Origin: Piper betle
Taxonomy: Eukaryota > Streptophyta > Magnoliopsida > Piperales > Piperaceae
DNA: 64,000 nucleotides
Direction of reading: 5' to 3'
Assembly (NCBI GenBank): GCA_033002965.1
Contig: JAURVB010013169.1
Location: forward strand, 1 to 64,000
Shown here: positions 1 to 12,200 of the stretch, piece by piece
How the letters are laid out: every line of letters starts with the position of its first letter
How positions within the stretch are numbered: position 1 is the first letter of the stretch
Notes under the pieces: generated by a model
The model's input: the letters and a program-made list of their open reading frames with translations, nothing else
Databases searched by the model: none
Told to the model about the DNA's origin: nothing
Program-made: the position numbers and the translations under genes

Positions 1-189
1 TGAAAAGGTTAAGTGAACCATGTTAATTACCCAATTACCCAGTTAAAGGAATTATGGTGAAAGGGTGCTTCCACAAACCCTAGCCGTCATTTATTCTTTA
101 TAAAAGGAGAAGGGGTCGTTGAACCTAAGAAATACCAATGGATGATGGGGTGTGAGAATTTAATGAAGGGGTCGTTCAACCTAGGAAAT

Positions 190-343
190 TGTGAGATCCC
201 TCAACTTAGTCCCATCTCTAATACCTACTGGGAGAAGATCCTGTTTATAAGTGGGAATGGACTATAGATCGTTAACTTCCGGGGTACCCATTTTAAAGAG
301 ATGACTTAGCCCATTACGTTGCACTTTGGGCTGGGTCGTTACA
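190..343 (+). repeat. TRIM 5' LTR
   Basis: 154 bp, TG...CA ends, followed after two bases by the primer binding site. It is nearly identical to 573-726. Confidence 0.92.
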
Positions 344-572
344 GGTGGTATCAGAGCCGACCTGGTTCCGTGTTAGATGGTGGGATGGACTAGGGACGTT
401 GGCTATGCTGCCGGTCACGGGCCAAAAAAGGTCTTGTGCAGGGGTTAGCAACGGGCCAAGACTAGAAACGTTGGCTAGGCTGCCGGTCACGGGCCAGAAA
501 GGACGTGGGCTGGGGCTAGCAACGGGCCAAGAATAGGCATTTCGGGGACGAAATTTTCTAAGGTGGGTGGAT

Positions 573-726
573 TGTGAGATCCCTCAACTTAGTCCCACAT
601 CTAATACCTACTGGGAGAAGATCCTGTTTATAAGTAGGAATGGACTATAGATCTTTAACTTCCGGGGTACCCATTTTAAAGAAATAACTTAGCCCATTAC
701 GTTGCACTTTGGGCTGGGTCGTTACA
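573..726 (+). repeat. TRIM 3' LTR
   Basis: 154 bp, TG...CA ends, preceded by a purine-rich tract (AAGGTGGGTGGA) and followed by the GAAAT duplication. Confidence 0.92.
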
Positions 727-801
727 GAAATACCAATGGATGATGGGGTATGAGAATTTAATGGAGGGAATGGTTGAAGTGTATATATATGCAGGAGGAG
801 G

Positions 802-901
802 GAGTATTTAATCCCTCATCTCCGTCCCAGGCGACCTCCCCATTACTGTGTGAGTATTTCATCCCTCATCTCCGTCCCAGGTGACCTCCCCATTACTGTA
901 T
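802..901. repeat. Two-copy direct repeat, 50-bp period
   Basis: GAGTATTTAATCCCTCATC at 802 and GAGTATTTCATCCCTCATC at 852 begin two near-identical 50-bp copies, each ending around CCTCCCCATTACTGT. Confidence 0.85.
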
Positions 902-1106
902 TAGGGTTCACGGGTCACAGTCAGACGTAATTACAAATCAGGTACGTATAATAGGTAGAACATCGTATTTTCCTTGTTGGTAGCCTAGGTCGGCCTGAGC
1001 CTAGATTCGACTACCATGCACCGAGTGCAACCGGGGTCAATGAATTGACTCAGTCCGACACTGGGTCGTGTTATGTGCATGAATTTTGTAATGCATCGAC
1101 ATTGTT

Positions 1107-1705
1107 TTGGAGTAGTGATAGCCACCCCATAAAAAGGCTATGGCCGGGGTGAGTGAGGCACAGTGATTCCTCCATCGCATTGGAGTCCAGTGATAGCTGC
1201 CCCATAAAAAGGCTACGGCCGAGGTGTGTGAGGCACTGGCACTGGAGTGCAGTAATAGCTGCCCCATAAAAAGGCTACGGTCGGGGAGTGTGAGGCACTG
1301 GCACTGGAGTGCAGTGATAGCCGCCCCATAAAAAGGCTACGGCCGAGGTGTGTGAGGCACTGGCACTAGAATTGGTAGTGAGAGCTTCCCCACAAACGGG
1401 GCATAGCAATCACCTGAGTGCAGTGATAGCCGCCCGACAAAAAGGCTACGACCGGGGTGTGCAACGCATTGGCACTGGAGTGCAATGATAGCCTCCCCAT
1501 AAAAAGGCTACGGCTGAAGTGTGCGAGGCACTTGCACTAGAATTGGTAGTGAGAGCTTCCCCACAAACGGGGCATAGCAATCACCCGAGTGCAGTGATAG
1601 CTACCCCACAAAAAGGCTACGGCCGGGGTGTGTGAGGCACTGGCACTGGAGATGGTTGTGGTAGCCTCCCCACAAAAAAGGCTACGTCCGGGGTTTGCGG
1701 ATCAC
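1107..1705. repeat. Tandem array, about 60-bp unit, roughly nine copies
   Basis: Each unit carries GTGATAGC(C/T)GCCCCATAAAAAGGCTACGGC or a close variant, then GGGGTGTGTGAGGCACTGGCACTGGAGTGCA-like sequence. A variant half-unit beginning AGAATTGGTAGTGAGAGC recurs at about 1369 and 1549, giving a higher-order period near 180 bp. It lies inside the LTR-like block. No function is suggested by the sequence. Confidence 0.9.
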
Positions 1706-2092
1706 AGTGGATACCTCCTCCGCATTGTTTTGGAGTATAGCGGAATCGCTCCACCACATATTAAAATAAACATAAGGAAATAGTGGAATGTACTTGTTTT
1801 GTTTTATTTATTATACTACTTAGTGTTGTAATCACTAACGCGGAATTGCCTCCGCATGTGTGCAGATACGAGATTAGGTGATTGACATCCAGAGTATGGA
1901 GCAAAATAATTATGAGGACTCCTTTTTTATTTAATTGAGAAATAAGTGTGGCTGCTGGGAACCGGTCCAAGACTGTGGGATCTTTATATATGTTATTATT
2001 TATTAAAAATGTTTGGCATAATTATTTTACTTTTGAGTAACACCTAGCCAGTTAGGCCCACAATATCGTGAAAAATGGCAGGTCGTTACATT

Positions 2093-3674
2093 TTCATTCA
2101 TGACATTAGGTGAGGCTGACATGAGGGCGTTAGTGTGCGAGAAGACCCATGAATCTCATCACCACGCTATAGGCAAAGGTCAGGGCCAGAGATAGAGAGG
2201 ATAGGATGATTAGGGTCCATGACAGCACAGGAGACGAGTTGATGATGATGTGATAGTGCACACTATCGAGGGTCAGAAGACTCATAGGTTTCCTCAATAG
2301 GCCTAGTCATTCCAGACTCAGGCTCAATAGACCAGAGATTACCCAAGCGCCCAATGTGATCACATTGCCAAGGGAGAGATTGGGATATCTATAGGAGGAT
2401 TACACGCGCATGGTTTACCTAAGGTAAGTTAGGTCATCGTGAAGCCACATGCCTTAGGTGGACATAGGAGCAGTAGCAGCCACAGTATTGGCAGAAGTGC
2501 CAGCAACAGTGTTGAAGGGGTTTGCCTACACTACAGTAGAGGCCATTCCTACCTACACCACCAACTCACCCTCAAGGGCAATAGTTTAAAGGTGGCCACC
2601 AACCACGGGCACAACATGGACAATATGGCCAGTAAGGCCATGGAGAACAGCAAAGGAAAGCAGGCTTGGCAACATTGGATGTCACCTAGATACCAAGGGA
2701 GGATGTCAGGCATTGGATCTGGGGCGAACTTAACTTTTGGTAGATGTTACATTTTTCTAGACTGAGCATACGTAGATGGGATTTGTGTGTTGGTAGGGAT
2801 CCAGGGCAAAACTTGGTAGTGTCGACCCCAGCCAGTGCCACTCTCACCACTAGAGAGTGTGTGAGATGCATCCCATTATCATTCATTCAGTAGCACACAC
2901 TACTAACCAATTTTGTGGTTTTGCCAATGAGTTAGTTTGATGCAATCTTTGGCATGGATTGGATGACGAGGCATAGAGCACTAATCACTTTCAAAAGAAA
3001 ATGGTTCAGCTCCGCCTTCCACGTCATGAGAGAACCACATTTCAAGGTAGAGGTAGAGGTAGAGGTAGCAGAGGTAGCCTCATTGCCTTCTAGAGAGCCT
3101 TTCACTTGGATACAGAGGATGCGAGGCTTTTCTTGCAGGCATTGTGGCCACCAGAGAATAGCCAGTGCCAATTGCTTCCTTCGCTCAATGTAGACATTGC
3201 TCATGCGATCTTTGAGGAGGCAGTGGAGTTGCCCGCTGAAAGGCAGACTAAGCTTTCCATAGAGGTGCTACTGGGTGATGCACCAACTTCTAAGATGTTG
3301 TACCCAATGCCACCAATTGAGTTCTAGAAACTCAAGAGCAAGCTTCCGGCAATGTGCGAGAAGGGATTCATCCAATTGAGCGACTTGCCCTCGGATGCCT
3401 CAGTTCTACTCGTGCAAAAGGAAGACAGAGGTATTAAGATGTGTGTGACTATAGCTGGTAAGCACGTCCATGATCCTAGATTCGAGCAGTAGTCCTAGTT
3501 GAACTACTAGTACATAGTCCGTTAGGAGCTCAAGAAGGATGACATAACAAAGCAAGGTATTAGCACAACCCCTGCCCTTTTCGGATATATGTTGTGTTTC
3601 TATGAGTGTCTATTTTGGTGTTTGTAACCATTTAAGTAAATTATGATGATGGAATTTTCTTAAGTGGGGGAGGT
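2093..3674 (+). pseudogene. Ty3/gypsy gag-pol remnant (protease to start of reverse transcriptase)
   Basis: Translation of 2810-3010 gives the run after the aspartic protease of gypsy elements: STPASATLTTRECV, then FDAIFGMDWMTRHRALI (about 2935-2990), the conserved (F/Y)DVILGMDWL block. At about 3190-3480 the reverse-transcriptase lead-in follows: AERQTKLSIEVLLGDAPTSK, YPMPPIEF, GFIQLSDLPSDASVLLVQKE. Stops and frameshifts interrupt all of it; a TAG follows PPIEF at about 3327. The rest of RT, RNase H and integrase are missing. A purine tract (AAGTGGGGGAGG, 3662-3673) closes the internal region. The element would have encoded retrotransposon replication proteins; this copy cannot. Confidence 0.85.
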
Positions 3675-5450
3675 TATAAAACCAAGGCTTTTGCTCAATG
3701 GATTTGGTGCTAGTTCAGTTTTGACTCAGACCGAATGGTTTGTCCGGCCTTTTGTGGTGATTCTATGTGTGGTATGGTGTGAATGAGCCAAGGACTTAGC
3801 CTACTGCGGTGTTTGGCCATCCCGATTGGATGCTACACTTCCGTGACTTTTATTTTTTATTTTCGGTCATGTAGAGTCTAATTAGGTTTAGTGCCAAATT
3901 TCTCACTAGTCTAGTCGCTTGTTTGTGTAGGGAACCCTTTTGGACAACGTAGGACCTACTACGCTGTTCACCATGACACATTAGTCAAAACCTAATGTGC
4001 ACACAATTGTGCTGCACAGAAGGGTGCCCTCTAGCGCCATTGCACCAGCCCCTTTTGGGTTGGCTTTCGGGTTTGGGTGCAAAGGCGTTGACCCAGTGCC
4101 CCTCCCCTCCCCCTCCCCTCCTTTCTAGCACAAAGGCATTGCGCCTAGACACGTGACCCGACTCTATGTATGGCTCAGTTTAGTAGGCGCACGGGGTCTA
4201 GGTCTAACTATCTATGGTCCGGCTTGGCAGAGGCATGCCCCCTTGCACCAAGGCTATTTTTTGGGCTCTAAATAAAAGGCTTTCCCTCTCATTGCACCGT
4301 TTCTCCTCTTTGCTTTGACCCTAGCCTCTTCCTTTCTCTTCTCCACTTCCTCCACAGCCCTCCCTAGCTTCTCCAAGCCCTTAGAAGCCCTAGGAATTGA
4401 AGAGCCTAGCGTAAGAAGCCCCATGATACCTCCTCCTCGTTGCTTGTGAGGTAAAGGTTCCACCTTTCCCTCTTTTTACAACGATTTTGTGTCTGTTTGG
4501 GTGCTTTGTTTACTTATTTGTAATTATATTATATTTTTCCATGTTAGATCTCTATATTGGGAGTGTTGACGCTTTCGTTTCATTATTTTTTGGTGTGTAT
4601 GTTAATATATATGATTTTTACAAGTTATGTGTGTTTGTCTATCCATTGTTTTGGTAGAAAATTCATATCTCATGACGTAGATCATTTTTGCATTATTTTT
4701 GTGTTGACATGTTCATAAGCGGTAGATCTACAAGTCGTATGAAGCATGTTTTGTCTGATTATGTTTTTGTGAGCATGTATAGGAGCAAAATTTGGTGAAA
4801 GGTGACTGCTTTGCTATTACTAGTAGCCTGCACGCTTATTTTGCCAATTTTTGCACCCCGTTGTCGATAGTATTTGGATGCAATCTTTTACACGATTGTA
4901 GCTTAGGATGTTAGCTTTTCAATGTTAAAATATCATGCTAAAATGACATCATTAAAAGCATGAACAAAACTCCTAAGTTATCATTTAAGTCCTTAGTGAA
5001 TCGAGTTTTGTGGAGTGGATAAAGAAATATAGGGTGAAACCCTACTTCCCTTGTTCCGGTTATAAAATCCCAAACCCTAACTATTTGTTTGTAAATTTTC
5101 ATAACATTTAACCTAGACCTTAGGTTGCGTTCTAATAACATCACCCTAATATTTGGGAGTCATTGGCTTAATAGATTTTGCAATAAAAATTTCCCAAATC
5201 AAGTAAGTCTAGCCAGCTTAAGAAATGACCTAGCCAATGTCTTCCACTCTCGAATCCATTCAGGCCTAAATACTTGGAGTGTGGTTTTGAAATTTTACAA
5301 GATACAAGCACATGGTGTTAGCTAGTCCTCGGAGCTTACCCGGGCCTATTTGAAACCTCCAAGCCTATAAATAAACCTTAGAAAAATTGATGCACAACCG
5401 AAGAAATTATAAGTGAATTGTCCATTTTAATTCTTACTAGGGCAATGTTT
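3675..5450 (+). repeat. Gypsy 3' LTR, family A, + orientation
   Basis: It starts directly after the purine tract with TATAAAACC, where the sister copy has TGTAAAACC. Landmarks shared with the minus-strand copy at 49500-51287 include GGTGAAACCCTAC-TTCCCTTG (about 5033-5055), TCAGGCCTA...ACTTGG (about 5261) and a pyrimidine-rich leader with GAGGTAAAGGTTCC (about 4446). A TATA-like CTCTAAATAAAAGG lies near 4264. The right edge is approximate. No gene is present, and the minus-strand frame at 4254-4463 is an antisense reading of the leader. Confidence 0.6.
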
Positions 5451-6185
5451 GATGTATAAGTAGGAGCAAACTTAGAAATTTTAATTAAAATTAATATTTT
5501 AGAATAACCTAGGTCCATCAGAATGTATTAATTTGAGCAAGACCGGTGCAACAGACCATCAATCATAGAAAATTACAAATCAGATATGATTCCACGCTTT
5601 TAAGTCACATCAAAAAGTAAAATTTGTAAAAGATCTATTGTGAGTCATTGGATGGGTGTTACTATGCCTTATTGTTGTAGTCCAACCTTATGCACCGATA
5701 ACGTTGTTCACTTTTTCCTAAAGTGCCCTAAACATCTTCATATCTTCAACACTCAATATAGATAGCATATAATCAGGACTGCAAAAGCATGACGCAAAAG
5801 GATCGCTTCAGTTTAGCTTGTGCAAAATTGATTTTCATTTATTTGTTCGTTTAACACCAGTTGATCAATATCTTAGTACCCGCCCTAAATGTGTATAGAT
5901 ATTAAAAACGAAGATTCTTCAGGTAGTGAGAAGTGTGGAATAAAGGCCACATGAGAAACTGTTAAAACGATAGACGACAATATTGACTATGTAGAAGAGC
6001 CCAACTTATCTACTTTTTGGAAATCATCGACAACCACTAGGAGTGCATCGTTCTTTCCTACTCATCATACACCACCAAGATAATTTAGCTAAGGTACATC
6101 CTTGTCTAGACCACTTCTTCAATTCCTGATTGTCATATCCAACTGTTCTTATTGACCTGCTGCCTTCTATTGACCTTGCTGCTTC
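5451..6185. other. Intergenic, upstream of the LPR gene
   Basis: AT-rich sequence with no open frame of note and no recognisable repeat. It should contain the proximal promoter of the LPR gene. I looked for the PHR1 site GNATATNC and did not find a match here. Confidence 0.5.
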
Positions 6186-6193
6186 TATATAAA
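6186..6193 (+). promoter_or_regulatory. TATA box of the LPR gene
   Basis: TATATAAA lies 59-66 bp before the start codon, as expected for transcription starting near 6215-6225 and a short leader of about 30 nt. No upstream ATG occurs between the TATA box and 6252 in a favourable position. Confidence 0.65.
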
Positions 6194-6251
6194 TTTTGAG
6201 TCTCTTAATAGAGAATGAGAATTAGTCATTAGTACTGAACAAGTAGCTGCA

Positions 6252-9200
6252 ATGAAGTACTTGATTCTTGTTCTGTTTCTATCCCTCTCTTGCTGGGCTG
6301 ATCAGCTTATTGAGGTCTCTGAGCTTGAGATGTTCGTGGATGAACTTCCCGACATGCCGAGAATAAAAGGGTATAAGGTGAAGAACGGAGTACCAGTTCC
6401 AGCGGATCTCAAGATCGGAATGTTCCATAAGAAATGGGTAAGTTGTATTTTGGGTGGTTGGTTAATGAGTTCACTCTTTTATTCTTCCACTGTTGCGTCG
6501 GTTTTATAAATTCCTTGCTTGAGAATATATTGATGGGTTTTGATTAGTCTACAATCAGTTTCTGATTTTTCTTTGGGGAAATTTTCTAGTTATATTATAG
6601 TCGGAAAAGCTTAATTTGTGCCTCCGTGATTTATTTTACATGGATTAAACTAAAATAATATCTGTTTTGAAATATTTTGGCAAATTGCGGGGAAGAATTT
6701 AAATATTTTTTTGTTCACAGTTTTTTTTATTTCACGTCATCTGCTCAATGCTGACAACCGACAACCTGACCCACATGCCTATTGTAGACGACAAACACAA
6801 ACAAAAGGCCCACACTTTGTGCACATGAACTGATTTTGAATAGGTGTAATAGGGCAAGCTGTATTTGATGAATGAAAAGTAAAGGTTCGAAAATTCAAAC
6901 TCCTAGATGTAGGAACTCGGAAGCTAATTCGAATTAGTGTCTGAGCGTACGTGGGTGTGAATGTGTTGGAGAGCTTGGTGTGGGTGTTCCTTAATTTAAA
7001 AAATACCTTGAAATAATAAAAAATAATTTCTAGAAAAAAACTTTCATTTTAAAAATTATCTATTTCTGAGAAAATTTTTCTTAATTAATTACCGGTGAAA
7101 GGAAAGATGTATACATGAAATTTGTTTAATAGCTTAACAACAAGTAAAAAGATTTAGTTTGGTTGTAAGGTTTTTTAGAAATATTAGTTGACCTTACCAA
7201 AACATTCAACGACGACAAATTACAAACCTAAATGACACCATCCCTTCTATCACGGGGATGACTCTAGGACCCAAAATTTTTCAATCTCAACCAGTCCTGT
7301 GCGGCGTATTCTCACCACGAGAACACGCAGCCTAACACCAGGTATGCACTATAGAACAATATACAAAAGCCAACGCCACAAACACCAACCTGTGTTTGGC
7401 CAAGTCAAGTACCAATCAACCCTTCGCTCGATCACCCGTGCTCGATCATGTTCCAGCACCGATACAGCACCCCCGACTATCGGCACACCTTGCCGATAGG
7501 CTGTTTCAGGAGTCAAACAGCACCACACGCAGTACTGCCCGATCACCCAACCAGCAATACAGCCGTCTGCCCTTGCTCGTCTCAGCACCAGTTACCGTAA
7601 CTGGATACCTTGTAAACTTTGATCGTGACCTGAATACAGAAGTTCCCTATCTAAACGCCATCCAACAAGCAAAACACAGATTAGGGGAAAATACTTCCCA
7701 ACCTTATATTATTAAACCAATCATAAGGATTACAAGCACTTGAACTCTCCTCTCAAGCACTTGCTCAGCTTGTGGACAGCCCCCACAACCTCGCCCCAAT
7801 GTACCCAAATACAATGGCACACACGGGATTACTCTACCCCAAGTAATCCTCCTCGATTGCCAACACTAGCAACCCCACAACGTGTACCTGGATTGCAGCA
7901 AGCAAATGAAGTTCCAGCGCTCACCACAAACACTAGTTGCAGCAACCTCACGGCTCCTTTCTCACCAGCAGATTCACGTTGCTCTCCCTCACAATGGGAA
8001 CACGTCTGGAATTCTCTTCCAATGTCAGGATCCCTCCTTTCTCACAATGCAAAAACCCTCCTGATCTATCTGATCCCCTTCCAGCCTTCACCCCGTGCAT
8101 ATATCACCACGCCCTTCTGTTTCAAGATAACTCCAGATCCAGCATCTTTATCCACAAAGATCTGCAAATCTCCACCACATCCAGCAACCTAGCCCTACTC
8201 CACGTCCAGGTTCACTACACGGCCTTGTAGTTATCTTCAGAAGTTAGTTGCAGACTTCACCATCCCTGGATATGGATATCATATCTTCACCAAGATACGC
8301 CCCCAACAACTTCCATGAAACTTCCTCACAAACCCTTGGCTGCACCGTTGGTCATCCTGTCTCACCCACCGGGTTGACCCCAGCCAACGTCCAGTCATGG
8401 TTCAACCTCCTCAGCAATCACCGACCACAATGCCGGCAATGATCCACCAGCATCGCACTACACCAGCAATGCTGCTCGTGCATGCCCATGCACGCTCATG
8501 CACACCAGTGCCCGCGCACCCGCCTGCCTGCCGCTTCCTCACATGTACACCTGCGCGCACAACCGCATGCTTACCCGTGCACACGCGCCTGTGCTCAGTA
8601 CTCTGCCACAATGCAATACTGCTATTTTGCTCGGCACTGGCGACTGCTCGGCACGCTGTGCAGCACACTAGGCTTGGTAGCCTGATTGGTCCTACTCGGT
8701 CCACGGGGTTGCACAACAACCTCAATTTGTCGACCCAAACACCGATCATAGCAACCTGAGGTTTCTTGACTCGGACCCAGCCACATGCTCGATACACCAA
8801 ATACCGACCCATGTGCCACCACCACTGTTGTAACTAGACACCATGCTTCATGGCAATGCTCGGTCACTCGGCAGCCTCATGCACCTCGGTTTGTAACTTG
8901 CAATTATACACGGGTTAGCCTCGGTATGTTGTTTCTACCACTCAGATAGCCACTGATACCCCCTCATGGACGCGGGAAACCTAAGGATAACACCCAAACC
9001 TTAGTTCCCAGTGACGCCCATGAATCATGGTTGTAACACCTTCCACCCAAGTTGTGTCAGTTATGGCTAAATATTAGCTAAATCATTCGGAAGAGTGAGA
9101 TCTAATTGGTCTACCAAATATGACAATAATATTTTTTCTAAAAATAATTGAGTTATGATGACTTTATATTTATTTAAAATATTAGGGTTTAAATTGATTT

Positions 9201-12200
9201 TTGTCTATCTTATCTAAAAGTTAACGCAGAGTTTGTTTTTTTATTTTTTGAAAGAGCACATTTTGGTTATTATAAAGAACTTTTTATTTTTTTGACTTCT
9301 TATTTCTGAAATAATTTCACGGACATTTAGAAATTAAATTAATTCTCTTTTTTATTGGAAAAAATCTCTCAAAATTGAACTATTCCTTGTTTATTATCGT
9401 ATCTTCAATTTCTAATTTTGGGAAGCATATTATATTTTAAACAGAAAATATAATTTGTACCAACATAATGCATTCTAGACACATTTAATCTTCTACTCAC
9501 TGCAAAAGGCAAGGGTATGTACTCTCGAACGTTACCATCAAAATGTTTGTCTGATAGTTAATGATGTTTCCTATGAAGGTTATTGATAATCCCATTGATT
9601 TAAGTCAATTATTTTTAATACACGTAATCGACATCCAATTCTAACTTCATATAACTACCAAAAAATTAATAGGATTATCAATTTTATTCTTAGGAAACAT
9701 TATTGACCTTGTTTGATTCTATAAAGTTTACTATCATTGAAATGACTTTGATGGTAATTATTTTATTATTAATGTCATTAATCTCAATGGCTGATAAAAT
9801 TATAAACAAAGAGCAAAGTCAATGTTATAGTATATTATTTTATTGTTAATGTCATTATTTTATTTTATTTGTTTTGGCTTGAAAACCTCTTTTTTCTTGC
9901 TAACTCATTTCTCACTAAGTGCGCACATTTGCACGCGATTACACTTTTTGAACCACTTCCACTTTGTGCCAAACACCACCAAGCATATAATTATTGTTTC
10001 ACAAAAGCAAATCTTAGTTATAACTATTTGTAAAATAATAATATTTTAGTAAAGATTTTGTATATGTAGGAATGCCTAACCCTTTGGGCTTTGAAAGAAA
10101 AATACCATTGGGCTTCGAAATCAGGTCGATAGACTGTCACCAAAACTCTATTTAATTATGCCCAAGGTTGTTCCATACGCCCTAATGACGTATGGTCCGT
10201 GGTAAGCAAACACTGCTCAATCCTATCACGTAACAGGCAATACTCTAATTTTTATATACTCTCGCAATTTTATTAAGCAACTTGCTGGGTTATCTAAAGC
10301 TAAAACTCATTATTGTTGTAATCAATGTCAAACCTCACAGCTCATAGTGTTGATTTATTTGATATAAGAGTGATAATATTTTAGAATTTCTTATAACTAA
10401 TATAGTTATAAGATCTAGTCAGTTATTTCAAAGTACCATTCATTAAACATTACTGATGGTAATTTTGAAATTTTAGAGATAAGTGAATACTATTGCGTAT
10501 GCTTGCTTATGTAATTGTCCATTCTGTATTGACTGCAAGTGCTCATAGCTGATTCATTTTACAAATTTAATATAAAAAATAAAGATTTTTATTTTGAACC
10601 ATAAAAAATAAAGAATTGGATACTGATTGATATACAATTTATGGACTGATAATTTTGCAGAAATTTCACCGAGACCTTCCTGCAACGGAAGTGTTTGCCT
10701 TTGGAACATCAAAGAAGGCTGCAACAGTTCCCGGGCCGACCATAGAAGCACTTCATGGAATAGAAACCCGGGTCGCCTGGTTGAACCACCTGCCAGAGCA
10801 GCACATATTACCCTGGGACCCAACCATACCCACAGCCAAAGCCCGCCACGGTGGCATCCCCACGGTCGTTCACCTCCATGGTGGCATTCATGAGCCATCC
10901 AGCGACGGCCACCTAAATGCCTGGTTCACCGCTGGTTTCAAAGAGACCGGACCGACCTGGTCCCGCCCGGTTTACACATACCCTAATACACAGCATCCGG
11001 GTAACCTTTGGTACCACGACCATACCATGGGGCTGACCCGGGTCAACCTCCTGGCCGGCCTCTTGGGTTCCTACATTCTCCGCCACCCGGCCGTCGAGGA
11101 CCATCTCGACCTCCCCTCTTCCAGCCGCTTCGACCGCACTCTTGTCATCTTCGATCGGAGTTTCCGACGTGACGGCTCTATCTACATGAACGACACTGGG
11201 AACAATCCTTCCATACACCCGCAGTGGCAGCCGGAGTACTTCGGCGACACCATTATAGTCAATGGCAAGGCATGGCCTAGGCTGAGCGTGCAGCGAAGGA
11301 AGTACCGATTTAGGATACTTAACGCTAGTAATGCTCGATTCTATCGTTTCTCTTTTGCTAATGGTTTGAAGTTTGTGGTTATCGGCTCCGATTCCGCCTA
11401 CCTACAACACCCCGTGACAGCTAGTGAGTTCCTGCTTGCACCGTCAGAAATTGCTGATGTGATCGTTGATTTCTCACAATCGGTTTCTGATGAGGTGGTC
11501 CTGGCCAATAATGCCTCGTATCCATATCCTTCTGGGGATCCGGTGGACAAAAGGAGTGGGACGGTTTTGAAATTTGTGATCGACGTAAGGCGGGAAGATG
11601 CGCCTCACCCTGGCCGAATTCCGTCCGAACTTATAAGGTATCCGAGGGCGAGGGAGGAGCTGGCTGTGCAAACTAGATACATCGCCATGTACGAGTACAC
11701 GAGCCCATCGGATGAACCCACCCATTTGTACCTAAATGGGAAGTCTTTTGACGAACCACCGACAGAGACGCCGAGAGAGGGGACTACGGAGGTATGGGAA
11801 GTGATAAACTTGACGGAGGACAATCACCCAATGCACATCCACCTGGGTCTGTTGTCGGCCGTGGAGCAAGTGGAGCTACAAGGAGTGGACGAGCTAGCCG
11901 AGTGCATGAAAAGGGAGAAGAACGATGTAATCAAGTGTAATCTGAAAGAACATGTTACAGAAAACAAGGTGGCTGTGCCTGCACATGAGCAAGGGTGGAA
12001 AAATGTATTCAAGATGCAGCCACATTACATGACGACAATACTGGTCAGATTCTCTCCCATTGACAACCGCCGGAGAAATTACCCTTTCAACGCCACCGGG
12101 GAGCCTGGTTATATGTATCACTGTCACGTAAGTTCTCAATGCCTTATGTTTACATTTCGGGGACTACTTTAGAACGATGTAGGTTTTATCGATTAATGTA

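Larger units (their letters stand above)
190..726 (+). mobile_element. TRIM (terminal-repeat retrotransposon in miniature), complete
   Basis: Two 154-bp LTRs (190-343 and 573-726) both begin TGTGAGATCC and end GTCGTTACA, differing at about six positions. The 229-bp internal part starts with a tRNA-iMet-type primer binding site, TGGTATCAGAGCC, at 346-358. It ends in a purine-rich tract just before 573, preceded by GGGGACGAAATTTTC. A perfect 5-bp target duplication, GAAAT, flanks it (185-189 and 727-731). The internal part has no coding capacity and holds two copies of a roughly 70-bp repeat (about 396-464 and 468-533). The short open frame over it is incidental. It sits in the second copy of the 56-bp tandem duplication. 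Mobilisation would need proteins from an autonomous gypsy-type element. Confidence 0.93.
1..2092 (+). repeat. Decayed Ty3/gypsy LTR-like region, left end outside window
   Basis: No gene is visible here. A TATA-like TATAAAA lies at 99-105, and the right edge at 2083-2092 reads GGTCGTTACA, a typical gypsy LTR 3' end. Between them lie a 56-bp tandem duplication (115-170 and 171 onward), a nested TRIM (190-726), a two-copy 50-bp repeat and a long roughly 60-bp tandem array. No primer binding site follows 2092, so the junction to the next gypsy-derived block is probably rearranged. The LTR call is an inference from the TATA box and the terminus. Confidence 0.45.
6438..10660 (+). other. Intron 1 of the LPR gene (4,223 bp)
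   Basis: A GT-AG phase-0 intron lying between KW (end of exon 1) and KFHRDLPAT (start of exon 2). Its flanks are AT-rich, but the middle (about 7240-9050) is markedly C-rich, and a foldback element sits at 9528-9760. The length is probably due to insertions. No exon-like LPR segment was found inside it. Confidence 0.88.

Noticed and set aside
1107..1705. Regular repeats that might suggest a CRISPR array
   Set aside because: Units are contiguous tandem repeats without distinct spacers, and the DNA is from a plant nucleus.
2439..2765. 108-codon frame upstream of the gypsy protease remnant
   Set aside because: It does not show a zinc knuckle or any gag motif in this frame and is probably a shifted reading of decayed gag.
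7396..8867. Cluster of open frames in LPR intron 1
   Set aside because: Low-complexity translations on both strands within a C-rich insertion, with no recognisable domain.
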